The notes below the pieces were generated by a model that was not told where the DNA came from, made no database searches, and saw nothing but the letters and a program-made list of their open reading frames with translations. Positions 46,571 to 55,997 of a stretch of DNA of 64,000 nt are shown here, piece after piece. The number at the start of each line of letters is the position of its first letter. The first letter of the stretch is position 1. The DNA comes from Curvibacter gracilis ATCC BAA-807 (GTDB lineage: Bacteria > Pseudomonadota > Gammaproteobacteria > Burkholderiales > Burkholderiaceae_C): positions 147,960-211,959 of the forward strand of contig NZ_KI912467.1 in assembly GCF_000518645.1 (NCBI RefSeq), written 5' to 3'. The position numbers and the translations under genes are program-made.

Positions 46571-47833
46571 ATGCATTTGAACGAACTCAAGGCACTCCAT
46601 GTGTCTGAAGTGTTGAAGCAAGCCGAAGAGCTTGAGATCGAAAACACGGGCCGCATGCGCAAACAGGAGCTGATGTTTGCGATCATCAAGAAGCGCGCCA
46701 AGGCCGGCGAGCAGGTGTTTGCCGACGGCGTCCTGGAAATCCTGCCCGATGGTTTCGGCTTTCTGCGCAGCCCGGACAGCAGCTACACCGCCAGCACCGA
46801 CGACATCTACATCTCGCCCAGCCAGGTGCGCCGCTTCAACCTGCACACCGGCGACATGATCGAAGGCGAAGTGCGCACGCCCAAGGATGGCGAGCGCTAC
46901 TTTGCCCTGACCAAGCTCGACGCCGTCAACGGCGGCCCTCCGGAGCAGAACAAGCACAAGGTGATGTTCGAAAACCTCACGCCGCTGTTCCCGAAGGAGC
47001 AGATGCGGCTTGAGCGCGAGATCAAGAGCGAAGAGAACATCACCGGCCGCATCATCGACATCATCTCGCCCATCGGCCGCGGCCAGCGTGCGCTGATCGT
47101 GGCGCCGCCCAAGAGCGGCAAGACGGTGATGATGCAGCACATCGCCCACGCCATCACGGCCAACAACCCCGACGTGCACCTGATGGTGCTGCTGGTGGAC
47201 GAGCGCCCTGAAGAAGTGACCGAAATGCAGCGCTCGGTGAAGGGCGAAATCATCGCCTCCACCTTCGACGAGCCCGCCGCCCGCCACGTGCACGTGGCCG
47301 AGATGGTGATCGAGCGCGCCAAGCGCCTGGTCGAGCTCAAGAAGGATGTGGTCATCCTGCTCGACTCCATCACCCGCCTGGCCCGCGCCTACAACAACGT
47401 CGTGCCCTCGTCGGGCAAGGTGCTGTCGGGCGGTGTGGACTCCAACGCCCTGCAACGCCCCAAGCGCTTCTTCGGCGCGGCCCGCAAGGTCGAGGAAGGC
47501 GGCTCGCTGACCATCATCGCCACAGCCCTGGTCGACACCGGCAGCCGCATGGACGAAGTGATCTTTGAAGAATTCAAGGGCACCGGCAACTGTGAAATCC
47601 ACCTGAGCCGCCGCCTGTACGAAAAGCGCGTGTTCCCCGCCATCGAACTCAACAAGAGCGGCACCCGCCGCGAAGAACTGCTGCTGGCCCCCGAGATCCT
47701 GCAAAAGACCCGCATCCTGCGCCAGTTCATGTACAACATGGACGAGATCGAGTCGATGGAACTCATGATCAAGAACATGAAGGCCACCAAGACCAACGTC
47801 GACTTCTTCGACATGATGCGCCGCGGCGGCTGA
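46571..47833 (+). CDS. rho: Transcription termination factor Rho
   Basis: This 420-residue hexameric RNA helicase has normal length. The N-terminal helical domain ([20 protein letters not shown]) and the RNA-binding cold-shock-like domain ([19 protein letters not shown]) precede the ATPase core. Walker A reads [10 protein letters not shown] (about 180–188) and Walker [17 protein letters not shown]. The Q-loop and R-loop regions ([20 protein letters not shown]) are intact. AGGA lies 6 bases before the ATG at 46571. The frame is open 138 bp further upstream from another ATG (46433), probably untranslated leader. Confidence 0.97.
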   Translation: MHLNELKALHVSEVLKQAEELEIENTGRMRKQELMFAIIKKRAKAGEQVFADGVLEILPDGFGFLRSPDSSYTASTDDIYISPSQVRRFNLHTGDMIEGEVRTPKDGERYFALTKLDAVNGGPPEQNKHKVMFENLTPLFPKEQMRLEREIKSEENITGRIIDIISPIGRGQRALIVAPPKSGKTVMMQHIAHAITANNPDVHLMVLLVDERPEEVTEMQRSVKGEIIASTFDEPAARHVHVAEMVIERAKRLVELKKDVVILLDSITRLARAYNNVVPSSGKVLSGGVDSNALQRPKRFFGAARKVEEGGSLTIIATALVDTGSRMDEVIFEEFKGTGNCEIHLSRRLYEKRVFPAIELNKSGTRREELLLAPEILQKTRILRQFMYNMDEIESMELMIKNMKATKTNVDFFDMMRRGG

Positions 47834-47872
47834 CCCGCCCCGGCCCCGGCGCCCCGAACAGGGGCGCACCCG

Positions 47873-47908
47873 AATCCCGCACGCCTTGCCGCCTGCGGGA
47901 TTTTTTTT
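47873..47908 (+). terminator. Rho-independent terminator after rho
   Basis: AATCCCGC (47873–47880) pairs with GCGGGATT (47895–47902), followed by a run of T to 47908. It lies 40 bp after the rho stop. Confidence 0.9.
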
Positions 47909-48176
47909 GGCTCATCAGAGGCCCGACTGAAAGGATGCAGTTCCGCCGCAAGCCATGCCTCCAGCACACAGGGACACGCAGGCCATCAAACGCTGCTCAA
48001 CGAACCTGACAAAGCTGGGCAGAGCCGCCATCGACCCATTGCTGCCATTCGGCGCCTCGGCCGTGTCAGCACCTTCGCACCATTTGCCCCCACTGCTACC
48101 GTGCAGCCGGCATCTGACCATCAGATGGATCACCGAATGCAGGATGGACGCGGAACAGAAGGGAAAACGACAGCCC
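47909..48176. other. Interval between rho and the nucleotidyltransferase gene
   Basis: No gene is supported here. The frame of the following gene is open back to 47955, with possible starts at 48144 and 48177, but the earlier part has no folded-protein character. No convincing promoter was identified. Confidence 0.4.
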
Positions 48177-48638
48177 ATGGCAAAGCACGATCACCCAGCG
48201 CTCTTACTCCCTGGGCTACACAGGCTCACCCTGCTCGAACTGCACAAACTGGCTGTTGCACCCTTTCCCGAAGGAACCCGACGTCACCTTCTGTTTGACA
48301 AGCTGGCGACCTGGACGGCAGCCGTCAACTCATTGAACGTGCGCGGCACGCTCTGGCTTGACGGGTCTTTCCTGACCCAAAAGCCTGATCCGGATGACAT
48401 TGATTGCGTGCTTTGGAACCCCCATTGGGCCCAAGCAAGCGCTCCAACTCAGGCCCATCGGCAAATGCTGCAGCGCCTGTTTGATCAACCCACTGCAAGA
48501 GCGATTTACGGTCTGGACTTCTACCTCGAACTACCGCAATCTGACGAAACTTTTCATCGCGAAGCCTATTGGCGCGGCGTATTGGGCTTTGCACACGACC
48601 GGATCACGGCCAAAGGATTCGCGGAGCTATCTCTATGA
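48177..48638 (+). CDS. Minimal nucleotidyltransferase-like protein (DUF6932-like)
   Basis: This 153-residue protein contains the nucleotidyltransferase signature LWLDGSFLTQKPDPDDID: a G-S-F loop followed by D-x-D metal ligands. This matches small proteins of the polymerase-β-like superfamily annotated as DUF6932, and MNT/AbiEii-like toxins share the fold. The start is uncertain: ATG at 48177 gives MAKHDHPALLLPG, while ATG at 48144 adds 11 residues. Its stop overlaps the next gene's start (ATGA), so the two are translationally coupled. A toxin–antitoxin or defence role is possible but not shown. Confidence 0.7.
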   Translation: MAKHDHPALLLPGLHRLTLLELHKLAVAPFPEGTRRHLLFDKLATWTAAVNSLNVRGTLWLDGSFLTQKPDPDDIDCVLWNPHWAQASAPTQAHRQMLQRLFDQPTARAIYGLDFYLELPQSDETFHREAYWRGVLGFAHDRITAKGFAELSL

Positions 48639-49552
48639 ACAGCCAATTTCTCCGAAACCACGCCAGCACACTGACCGAATTTGCCCAAAAAACACGCGAG
48701 CGAGCCCACCACGCTCCGGACGATTTTTTCTTGCAACTGGCCGCCCAAGTTCAAGAAGACGCTGCACACGACACGCAGCGCGCACTGGCCCTTGCCCTGG
48801 CCGAAGAGGCGGGCGAACTGGTTGACCTGCGCCTGATCGGACCCCAGGCCAATGGCAGCATTTCGCTGGACTGGTTCATCGCCGCCATGAGCCCCCTTTC
48901 AAAAGCCTTGAAACTGGCTGCGCACCGCCTGCGCTACGGACAGGACTCTGCTCGAGGCATAGGCGACGACGTGGTTGATGCACTCAACCTCAAGTTGTCA
49001 GGCTTGGCCTATGGATCAACACGCATCTTTGTTACAGGCAACGGCACCCCCGACCTCACCGGCGAAAACCTGCTGCAGGCCACCCTGACGCAGACCTTCA
49101 GCCTCTTGAACGCCAGCACCAACGACTTCTACGACGCCGTGGACGCCATCGGTGGAAAGTCAGCCCACCAGTTGAGCGAGTTCATGAAAGCGCTGAGCGA
49201 AGCAGGCTTGGCGGCGCAGGTCGCATGGCAATCCCCCAAAGGCATGCGTACCTGGGAGGGCCGTACCGATGAGATCATCCGCCTGCGAATGATGCTCGAG
49301 ACCGTGCGAGAACCAGAGCGTTATCAGGAAACCATCGAAGGCCGGGTGGCCAGCATCACGGATACAGGCCGCCTCGACCTGCGCACCGACCATGGCAAGG
49401 TGTCGATCCGATTTCCGCTTCAACTGACCCAACAGGTGCAAGGCTTGACCATCACAACCCCTGCCCGGCTGCGCGTTGAAACGGCCAGGTACTGGGACAG
49501 TGTGGAAAAGCGCGACATCTACAAACGCCAATTGATCAGCGTCGAGACCTGA
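48635..49552 (+). CDS. Unknown 305-aa partner of the nucleotidyltransferase
   Basis: This soluble protein has an acidic helical N-terminal half (MNSQFLRNHASTLTEFAQ; DTQRALALALAEEAGELVDL) and a central α/β region (AYGSTRIFVTGN; NDFYDAVDAIGG). A β-rich C-terminal domain follows (ETIEGRVASITDTGRLDLRT to WDSVEKRDIYKRQLISV) with an SH3- or OB-like look. No catalytic motif was recognised. The start overlaps the nucleotidyltransferase stop by 4 bp. It may be the target, regulator or antitoxin of that protein. Confidence 0.65.
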   Translation: MNSQFLRNHASTLTEFAQKTRERAHHAPDDFFLQLAAQVQEDAAHDTQRALALALAEEAGELVDLRLIGPQANGSISLDWFIAAMSPLSKALKLAAHRLRYGQDSARGIGDDVVDALNLKLSGLAYGSTRIFVTGNGTPDLTGENLLQATLTQTFSLLNASTNDFYDAVDAIGGKSAHQLSEFMKALSEAGLAAQVAWQSPKGMRTWEGRTDEIIRLRMMLETVREPERYQETIEGRVASITDTGRLDLRTDHGKVSIRFPLQLTQQVQGLTITTPARLRVETARYWDSVEKRDIYKRQLISVET

Positions 49553-49891
49553 CTTGGGGATACCGCCAAGGGCCCTGTAGGTACACCAGGCACCAGTGGG
49601 CCAGGTGTGCCAGGCACCGGGCCGCAAGCCAGCTCAAGCTCGGCGCCAGTCCAAGGCCGTGCACCTTGGCGAGAAGGCGGATACCCGCGCGTCATCGAAC
49701 CCCAGAGTCCGAATGAAGGGTATGGGCACATCAACGCTGAACGCACTGCAGAAAAGCCGCGAGCGCCCCACGGAAGACCGTTTTCTGGTGGCGACTTTGA
49801 CCTGCGCTGGTGCACGCAGGCACCAAAAGCGCACGAAGAACGGCCTGACTCAGGGTTTTCAGGGTGTTCTTTCCTGGCCTGGAACCTGCTA
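49553..49891. other. Non-coding interval after the nucleotidyltransferase pair
   Basis: This stretch holds two copies of CCAGGCACC near its start and several competing frames on both strands with no recognisable protein. I see no RNA gene in it. It leads into the operator-like palindrome ahead of the aldolase gene. Confidence 0.4.
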
Positions 49892-49930
49892 AGTTGATAA
49901 CTGTCGACAGTCTTCTGTCGAAGATCAACT
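49892..49930. promoter_or_regulatory. Nested palindromes upstream of the catabolic cluster, candidate GntR operator
   Basis: A perfect 12-bp palindrome ACTGTCGACAGT (49900–49911) is followed by a further half-site CTGTCGA (49914–49920). The whole is bracketed by AGTTGAT (49892–49898) and its complement ATCAACT (49924–49930). GntR/FCD proteins bind short palindromes of this style, and such a regulator is encoded at 60368 in the same cluster. The site lies about 60 bp before the aldolase start. Confidence 0.55.
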
Positions 49931-49986
49931 CAAAACGGGGCATCTTGTACTAGGCAAGCACCCCGACCCACCGGAAGGAAGCGTGC

Positions 49987-50772
49987 ATGTCGACCGTGTC
50001 CACCCCCACCGCCCCAGAAGGCCAGAGCGAGCAGCAGGTTCGCCAGGACCTGGCAGCGGCCTACCGTCTGATTGCCCATTTCGGGCTGGATGACAGCATC
50101 TACACCCACATCTCGGCCCGCGTGCCCGGCACCCAGGACCAGTTCCTGATCAACCCCTACGGCCTGCTGTTCCGCGACATCACCGCCTCGTCGCTGGTGA
50201 AGATCGATCTTGAGGGCCGGATCATCGAGCCCTCGCCCTATGACGTGAACCCGGCCGGCTTCACCATCCACAGCGCGGTGCATTCGGCCCGCCATGACGC
50301 CCAATGCGTGCTGCACACCCACACCGTGGCCGGCGTGGCGGTGTCGTCGTTGCAAGACGGGCTGCAGCCCTGCAACCAGTGGGCGCTGCAGTTCTACAAC
50401 CGGGTCGTGTACCACGAGTTCGAAGGCATCGCCCTCGACCTGGAAGAGCGCGAACGCCTGATCGCCGACCTGGGCCCCACGGCCCGCGCCATGATCCTGC
50501 GCAACCACGGCCTCATGACCTTGGGCCGCACGGTCTCCGAAGCGCTGATCCTGATGCTCAACCTCGACCGCGCCTGCCGGGTGCAACTGGCCATCCAGGG
50601 CAGCGGCCAGCCGGTCCGCCTCGTCTCGCCCGAGGTGTGCGAGCGCACGGCCCGCCAGTACGAGAGCGGCGACAGCAACCGCCTGCCTGGCCAGGCCGAC
50701 CCCAACCAGCGCGAATGGCTGGGCCTGCTCAAGCACCTGGAGCGCCCCGCGCCCAGCAGTTTCCGCGACTGA
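49987..50772 (+). CDS. Class II aldolase/adducin family protein
   Basis: This 261-residue protein has the class II aldolase fold. Metal-binding histidines occur in CVLHTHTVAGVA and RNHGLMTLGRTV, and the phosphate-loop-like region HISARVPGTQDQFLINPYG precedes them. Family members cleave or epimerise hydroxy-keto compounds with zinc; many in this subgroup have no known substrate. It is the first gene of a co-directional run of at least 13 genes and follows the palindrome cluster, so it probably heads the operon. Confidence 0.87.
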   Translation: MSTVSTPTAPEGQSEQQVRQDLAAAYRLIAHFGLDDSIYTHISARVPGTQDQFLINPYGLLFRDITASSLVKIDLEGRIIEPSPYDVNPAGFTIHSAVHSARHDAQCVLHTHTVAGVAVSSLQDGLQPCNQWALQFYNRVVYHEFEGIALDLEERERLIADLGPTARAMILRNHGLMTLGRTVSEALILMLNLDRACRVQLAIQGSGQPVRLVSPEVCERTARQYESGDSNRLPGQADPNQREWLGLLKHLERPAPSSFRD

Positions 50773-50830
50773 TTCCCTCTGTCATCCAAGCGCATTCCTG
50801 CCCCACCCTCACCCACAAAGGACTCCTGCC

Positions 50831-52411
50831 ATGAAGCGTCGTGAAATGATTCAACTCGGTGCCAGCGGACTCGGCCTGTCTGGACTCGGCCTGTCCCTGG
50901 CTGGCATTCCCCTGAGCGTGCTCGCCCAGGACCGCAAAGGCGGTGTGCTCAACGTGCTGGTGCAACCCGAACCCCCGGGCCTGATGCTGGGCATGGTGCA
51001 GAACGGCCCCACGCAACTCATCGCGGGCAACATCTACGAAGGCCTGCTGCGCTACGACGACAAGCTCAACCCACAGCCCCTGCTGGCCACCGCCTGGACC
51101 ATGAGCAAGGACGGACTGGTCTACACCTTCAAGCTCAAGCCCGGTGTGAAGTGGCACGACGGCAAGCCCTTCAGCTCGGCCGATGTGGTGTTCTCGGTTG
51201 ACGTGTTCCTGCGCAAGACCCACGCCCGCCTGCGCGGCAACCTGGAGTGCCTGGACACGGTCAAGGCCATCGACCCGCTGACGGTCGAGTTCAAGCTCAA
51301 GTACCCCTTCGGCCCCTTCCTGGGCCTGTTCGAGACCGGCACCATGCCCATGGTGCCCAAGCATGTCTACGAGGGCACCGACTTCGCCACCAACCCGGCC
51401 AACGCCACGCCGTTGGGCACGGGCCCGTTCAAGTTCAAGGAGTGGGTCAAGGGCTCGTACATCCAGCTGGTGGCCAACGAGGCCTACCACGCCCCCGGCC
51501 AGCCGCTGCTGGAAAGCCTGTACTTCCACGTGATCCCCGACGCCGCCTCGCGGGCCGCGGCCTTCGAGTCGGGCAAGGTCGACGTGGTGCCCGGCGGCGC
51601 GGTCGAGTTCTTCGACGTGGTGCGCCTGTCCAAGCTGCCCGGGGTGACGCTGACCACCAAGGGCTGGGAGTTCTTCTCGCCCCATTCGTGGCTGTGGCTG
51701 AACAACCGCAAGGCCCCGATGAACAACGTCAAGTTCCGTCAGGCCGTGATGTTTGCCATCGACCGCGAGGCCATGGCCAAGATCGCCTGGCAGGGCTTTG
51801 CCAAGCCGGCCACAGGCCCCTTCAACAGCCACATCAAGTACTACAGCGACGACGTGGCCAAGTACCCGCGCAACCTCGAGAAGGCCAAGCAGTTGCTGGC
51901 CGAATCGGGCTACAAGGGCGAGCCGCTGAAGCTGCTGCCCCTGCCCTATGGCGAGTCGTGGCAGCGCCAGGCCGAGATCGTGCGCCAAAACCTCACCCAG
52001 GCCGGCATCAAGATCGAACTCACCGGCACCGACGTGGCGGGCTGGAACCAGCGCCTCAACGAGTGGGACTACGACATCGCCTTCACCTACGTCTACCAGT
52101 ACGGTGACCCGGCCCTGGGCGTGGCCCGCAACTACACCAGCAGCAACATCGCCAAGGGCTCGCCCTTCAACAACGTCGAGGGCTACAGCAACAGCCGCGT
52201 CGACGCCCTGTTTGCCGCTGGCGCCCGCGCCACCGACCCCGAATCGCGCGCCAAGGCCTACCTGGAAGTGCAGAAGCTGCTGCTCGAAGAAGTGCCCGTG
52301 GCCTGGTTGCACGAGATCAACTTCCCCACGCTCTACCGCAGCAAGGTGAAGAACCCGATCAGCTCGGGCATCGGCCTGAACGACAGCCTGAGCCGCGCCT
52401 CGCTGACCTGA
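50831..52411 (+). CDS. ABC transporter substrate-binding protein, family 5 (peptide/nickel type)
   Basis: This 526-residue exported protein starts with a twin-arginine-like signal (MKRREMIQLGASGLGLSGLG to VLAQ). The family-5 pattern follows: YEGLLRYDDKLNPQPLLATAW, LKPGVKWHDGKPFSSADVVFS and FRQAVMFAIDREAM. Such proteins bind di- and oligopeptides, nickel complexes or opine-like compounds. Two permease genes and a fused ATPase follow directly, completing the transporter. The ligand is probably the amino compound degraded by the downstream enzymes. Confidence 0.93.
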   Translation: MKRREMIQLGASGLGLSGLGLSLAGIPLSVLAQDRKGGVLNVLVQPEPPGLMLGMVQNGPTQLIAGNIYEGLLRYDDKLNPQPLLATAWTMSKDGLVYTFKLKPGVKWHDGKPFSSADVVFSVDVFLRKTHARLRGNLECLDTVKAIDPLTVEFKLKYPFGPFLGLFETGTMPMVPKHVYEGTDFATNPANATPLGTGPFKFKEWVKGSYIQLVANEAYHAPGQPLLESLYFHVIPDAASRAAAFESGKVDVVPGGAVEFFDVVRLSKLPGVTLTTKGWEFFSPHSWLWLNNRKAPMNNVKFRQAVMFAIDREAMAKIAWQGFAKPATGPFNSHIKYYSDDVAKYPRNLEKAKQLLAESGYKGEPLKLLPLPYGESWQRQAEIVRQNLTQAGIKIELTGTDVAGWNQRLNEWDYDIAFTYVYQYGDPALGVARNYTSSNIAKGSPFNNVEGYSNSRVDALFAAGARATDPESRAKAYLEVQKLLLEEVPVAWLHEINFPTLYRSKVKNPISSGIGLNDSLSRASLT

Positions 52412-52454
52412 GCCCGAGCCCCCCAGCCGCCCCACCCATTTGCCGGATCTGCCC

Positions 52455-53429
52455 ATGAAACGTCTGCAGTACATGCTCACCCGCATCGTGCAGGGCCTGC
52501 TGGCCCTGATGCTGATCGCCACCGTGAACTTCCTGCTCATCCGCGCCGCCCCCGGCGACCCGGTGTCGGTGCTCGCGGGCGAGGCCGGGGCCTCGGACGC
52601 CCAGTTCGTGGCCCAGTTGCGCAAGGAGTTCGGGCTGGACCAGCCCCTGTCCACCCAGCTCGGCCACTACCTGGGCCATGTGGCCACGCTGGACCTGGGC
52701 TGGTCGTACCGGCAACAACAGCCGGTGCTCAAGCTGATCGCCGACCGCCTGCCCGCCACCCTGCTGCTGACCGGCAGCGCCTTTGCCCTGTCGCTGCTGT
52801 TCGGGGTGGCCCTGGGGGCCATGGCCAGCCGGCGGGTGGGCAGCTGGCTGGACAGCGCCATCACGGTGGTGGCGCTGATCTTCTTTGCCACACCGCTGTA
52901 CTGGCTGGCCATGATGGCGGTGCTGATCTTCACCGTGCAGCTCGACTGGCTGCCGGGCTTCGGCTTCTTCACGGTCGGCACCTCCCTGAGCGGGCTGGAC
53001 CGGGTGCTGGACATCGGCAAGCACCTGATCCTGCCGGCGCTCACCCTGGCCCTGTTCTACATGGCCGTGTACGCCCGCATGACGCGCGCCTCGATGCTCG
53101 AGGTGGCGCAGATGGATTTCGTCAAGACGGCCCGCGCCAAGGGCGTGCCACCGGGCCGCATCCAGCGCAACCACATCCTGCGCAACGCCCTGCTGCCCGT
53201 GGTCACCCTGGCCGGCATCCAGGCCGGCGGGATGATCGGCGGCGCCGTGCTGACCGAAACCGTGTTTGCCTGGCCCGGCATCGGCCGCCTGATGTTCGAC
53301 GCCCTGCTGCAGCGTGACTACAACCTGCTGCTGGGCTGCTTCCTGGTCACCGCCGCCGTGGCCGTGCTGTTCAACCTGCTCACCGACCTGGTCTACACCC
53401 TGGTCGATCCGCGCATCGAAATGGCCTGA
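52455..53429 (+). CDS. ABC transporter permease, DppB type
   Basis: This 324-residue membrane protein has about six helices, with the first at residues 9–29. The N-terminal pattern FLLIRAAPGDPVSVLAG and the EAA-loop segment DFVKTARAKGVPPGRIQRNH are typical of DppB/OppB permeases. The ATG at 52455 was chosen over one five codons upstream because it starts at MKRLQYMLTRIVQG. The partner permease starts 8 bp after its stop. Confidence 0.94.
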   Translation: MKRLQYMLTRIVQGLLALMLIATVNFLLIRAAPGDPVSVLAGEAGASDAQFVAQLRKEFGLDQPLSTQLGHYLGHVATLDLGWSYRQQQPVLKLIADRLPATLLLTGSAFALSLLFGVALGAMASRRVGSWLDSAITVVALIFFATPLYWLAMMAVLIFTVQLDWLPGFGFFTVGTSLSGLDRVLDIGKHLILPALTLALFYMAVYARMTRASMLEVAQMDFVKTARAKGVPPGRIQRNHILRNALLPVVTLAGIQAGGMIGGAVLTETVFAWPGIGRLMFDALLQRDYNLLLGCFLVTAAVAVLFNLLTDLVYTLVDPRIEMA

Positions 53430-53437
53430 GGTCTTCC

Positions 53438-54289
53438 ATGAGCCAAGCTTCCAAGAACTCCTTCTGGCGCCGCTTCCGGCGCAACCGCGGCGCCCTGTTC
53501 GGCCTCATCGTGCTGATGCTGGTGGCGCTGGTGGTGGCCTTCGGTCCGCTGCTGGCGGCCCACGACCCTTGGGACATGGTCGAGCAGCCCTTTTTGCAGC
53601 CCGGGCAGCAAAACGGCTTCGCCCTGGGCACCGACACCATGGGGCGCGACATCCTGTCGGGCGTGGTGCTGGGGGCACGGGTGTCGCTGCTGATCGGCAT
53701 CGTGTCCACCCTGGTGTCGCTGCTGATCGGGGTCAGCATCGGCGCCGTGGCCGGCTACTTCGGGCGCTGGGTGGATGCCACGCTGATGCGCTTCACCGAA
53801 CTGTTCCAGGCCATCCCCAGCTTTGCCCTGGCCATCGTGCTGGTGGCCATCTTCGAGCCCTCGGTCAAGTCCATCGTGGCGGCCATCGCCATCGTCTCGT
53901 GGCCCCCGGTGGCCCGCCTGGTGCGCGGTGAATTCCTCACGCTGCGCCAGCGCGACTTTGTGGCCGCCGCCCAGCTGTCGGGCCAGAGCACGCCCCGCAT
54001 CATCCTCACGCAGATCCTGCCGAACGCGGCCTCGCCCATCGTGGTGATGGCCTCGCTGATGGTGGCCACCGCGATCCTGCTGGAGTCCAGCCTGAGCTTT
54101 CTGGGCCTGGGCGACCCCAACCAGATGAGCTGGGGCTACATGGTGGGCTCAGCCCGCACCGTGCTGCGCCAGGCCTGGTGGATGGCGGTGTTCCCGGGCG
54201 CCGCCATCGTGCTCACCGTGCTGGCCCTCAACCTGGTCGGCGAAGGCCTCAACGACGGCCTGAACGCCCGCCTGGACGGGAGACGCTGA
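53438..54289 (+). CDS. ABC transporter permease, DppC type
   Basis: This 283-residue permease shows the DppC N-terminal pattern FWRRFRRNRGALFGLIVLML, the conserved LGTDTMGRDILSGVVLGARVS and the EAA loop DFVAAAQLSGQSTPRIILTQ. It pairs with the preceding permease to form the membrane channel. The stop overlaps the ATPase start (TGATG). Confidence 0.94.
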   Translation: MSQASKNSFWRRFRRNRGALFGLIVLMLVALVVAFGPLLAAHDPWDMVEQPFLQPGQQNGFALGTDTMGRDILSGVVLGARVSLLIGIVSTLVSLLIGVSIGAVAGYFGRWVDATLMRFTELFQAIPSFALAIVLVAIFEPSVKSIVAAIAIVSWPPVARLVRGEFLTLRQRDFVAAAQLSGQSTPRIILTQILPNAASPIVVMASLMVATAILLESSLSFLGLGDPNQMSWGYMVGSARTVLRQAWWMAVFPGAAIVLTVLALNLVGEGLNDGLNARLDGRR

Positions 54290-55983
54290 TGAACGCCGTG
54301 CTGCAAGACGCCACCGAGCCCTGTGCCCAGCCCCTGACCGGAAGCCACCCCATGCCTGCCAACGATCCCCTGCCCGACACCCCCGTGCTGGAAGTACGCG
54401 GCCTCGACATCAAGCTGCCCTCGGGCGGCGACCGCCGCCTGGCCGTGCAGGGCGCCTCGTTCACGCTGCAGGCCGGCCAGACGCTGTGCGTGGTCGGCGA
54501 GTCGGGTTCGGGCAAATCGATGATTGCCAACGCCATCATGGGCCTGCTGCCACGCCCCCATGTCGAGCCGGTGGCCGGCCAGATCCTGTTTGACGGGAAA
54601 GACCTGCTGCAACTCAACGAAGCCCAGATGCGCGAGCTGCGCGGCCACCGCATCGGCATGGTGTTCCAGGAGCCCATGACCGCCCTCAACCCGGTGATGC
54701 GCATCGGCGAGCAACTGGCCGAGGTGTTCGATGCCCACCTGAAGCTCGGCGCCGCCGAAAAGCGCCGCCGCATCCTGGCCGCCCTGGCCGATGTGGGACT
54801 GCCCGACCCGGCCCTGCTGATCGACAGCTACCCCTTCCGCCTTTCGGGGGGCCAGCGCCAGCGCGTGATGATCGCCTGCGCCATGCTGCTGGAGCCCCGC
54901 CTGCTGATCGCCGACGAGCCCACCACGGCACTGGATGTCACCACGCAGGCGCAGATCCTCAAGCTGATGCGCGAGCTGCAGCAGCGCCGCGGCATGGCCC
55001 TGCTGTTCATCACCCATGACTTCGGGGTGGTGTCCGAGATCGCCGACCACGTGGTGGTGATGCAGACCGGCCAGGTGGTCGAGGCCGGCCCGGCCCGCCA
55101 GGTGCTGAGCCAGCCCAGCCACCCCTACACCCAGAAGCTGATCGCCGCCATTCCCCAGGGCGAGCCCGTGATCCGCGAGGGCGAACCCGACCCCCTGCAC
55201 GTGCTGCAGGTGCAGGACCTGTGCAAGACCTACACCTCGGGCGGCGGCCTGTTCCGCAAGGGGCGCCAGGTCAGCGCCGCAAAAAACGTCAACTTCGAAC
55301 TGCGCCGCGGCCAGACCCTGGGCCTGGTGGGCGAGTCGGGCTCGGGCAAATCGAGCGTGGGCCGCTGCATCGTCGGCCTGGCCCCGTTCGAGTCGGGCCG
55401 CATCCTGTTCAAGGGCCGCAACCTGATGTCGGGCGCCGCGCTGCGCCAGCAGGCCAAGGGCAAGATCCAGATGGTCTTTCAAGACCCCTACGCCTCGCTC
55501 AACCCGCGCCACCGCATCGGCCCCACCCTGGCCGCCGGCCCCATCGCCCAGGGCGTGCCGCGCGACGTGGCCATGGCTCGGGCCCTGGAGCTGCTGCAAC
55601 TGGTGGGCCTGGGCCCCGAGGCCGCCGACCGCTTTCCGCATGAGTTCTCGGGCGGGCAGCGCCAGCGCATCGGCATTGCGCGCGCGCTGGCCATGGAGCC
55701 CGAGCTGCTGGTGGCCGACGAACCCGTGTCGGCCCTGGATGTGTCGGTGCAGGCCCAGGTGCTCAAGCTGTTTGCCGAGGTGCGCGAGCGCTTCCAGCTG
55801 GCCATGGTCTTCATCACCCACGACCTGCGCGTGGCCGGCGAGATGTGCGACCACATCGCCGTCATGCAGCGCGGCCAGGTGGTCGAGTACGGCCCCAGCG
55901 CCGAGGTGCTGCGCAACCCGCAGCATGAGTACACGCGCCGGCTGATCGAGGCCATCCCGCGCCTGAATGCCCACCAAGACTGA
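54289..55983 (+). CDS. ABC transporter ATPase with two fused nucleotide-binding domains (DppD–DppF type)
   Basis: This 564-residue protein contains two complete ABC ATPase domains in one chain. The first has Walker [11 protein letters not shown] and signature [15 protein letters not shown]; the second has [11 protein letters not shown] and [15 protein letters not shown]. Walker B segments [14 protein letters not shown] and [14 protein letters not shown] follow. The OppC-type C-terminal extension between them ([14 protein letters not shown]) confirms the peptide-transporter class. Most systems use two separate proteins, but fused forms are well known in alpha- and betaproteobacteria. Confidence 0.95.
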   Translation: MNAVLQDATEPCAQPLTGSHPMPANDPLPDTPVLEVRGLDIKLPSGGDRRLAVQGASFTLQAGQTLCVVGESGSGKSMIANAIMGLLPRPHVEPVAGQILFDGKDLLQLNEAQMRELRGHRIGMVFQEPMTALNPVMRIGEQLAEVFDAHLKLGAAEKRRRILAALADVGLPDPALLIDSYPFRLSGGQRQRVMIACAMLLEPRLLIADEPTTALDVTTQAQILKLMRELQQRRGMALLFITHDFGVVSEIADHVVVMQTGQVVEAGPARQVLSQPSHPYTQKLIAAIPQGEPVIREGEPDPLHVLQVQDLCKTYTSGGGLFRKGRQVSAAKNVNFELRRGQTLGLVGESGSGKSSVGRCIVGLAPFESGRILFKGRNLMSGAALRQQAKGKIQMVFQDPYASLNPRHRIGPTLAAGPIAQGVPRDVAMARALELLQLVGLGPEAADRFPHEFSGGQRQRIGIARALAMEPELLVADEPVSALDVSVQAQVLKLFAEVRERFQLAMVFITHDLRVAGEMCDHIAVMQRGQVVEYGPSAEVLRNPQHEYTRRLIEAIPRLNAHQD

Positions 55984-55997
55984 GCCCCGAGCCCCCC

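Noticed and set aside
49596-49892. 98-codon frame ahead of the aldolase gene
   Set aside because: Several frames compete over the same bases, none with a good ribosome site or protein-like composition.
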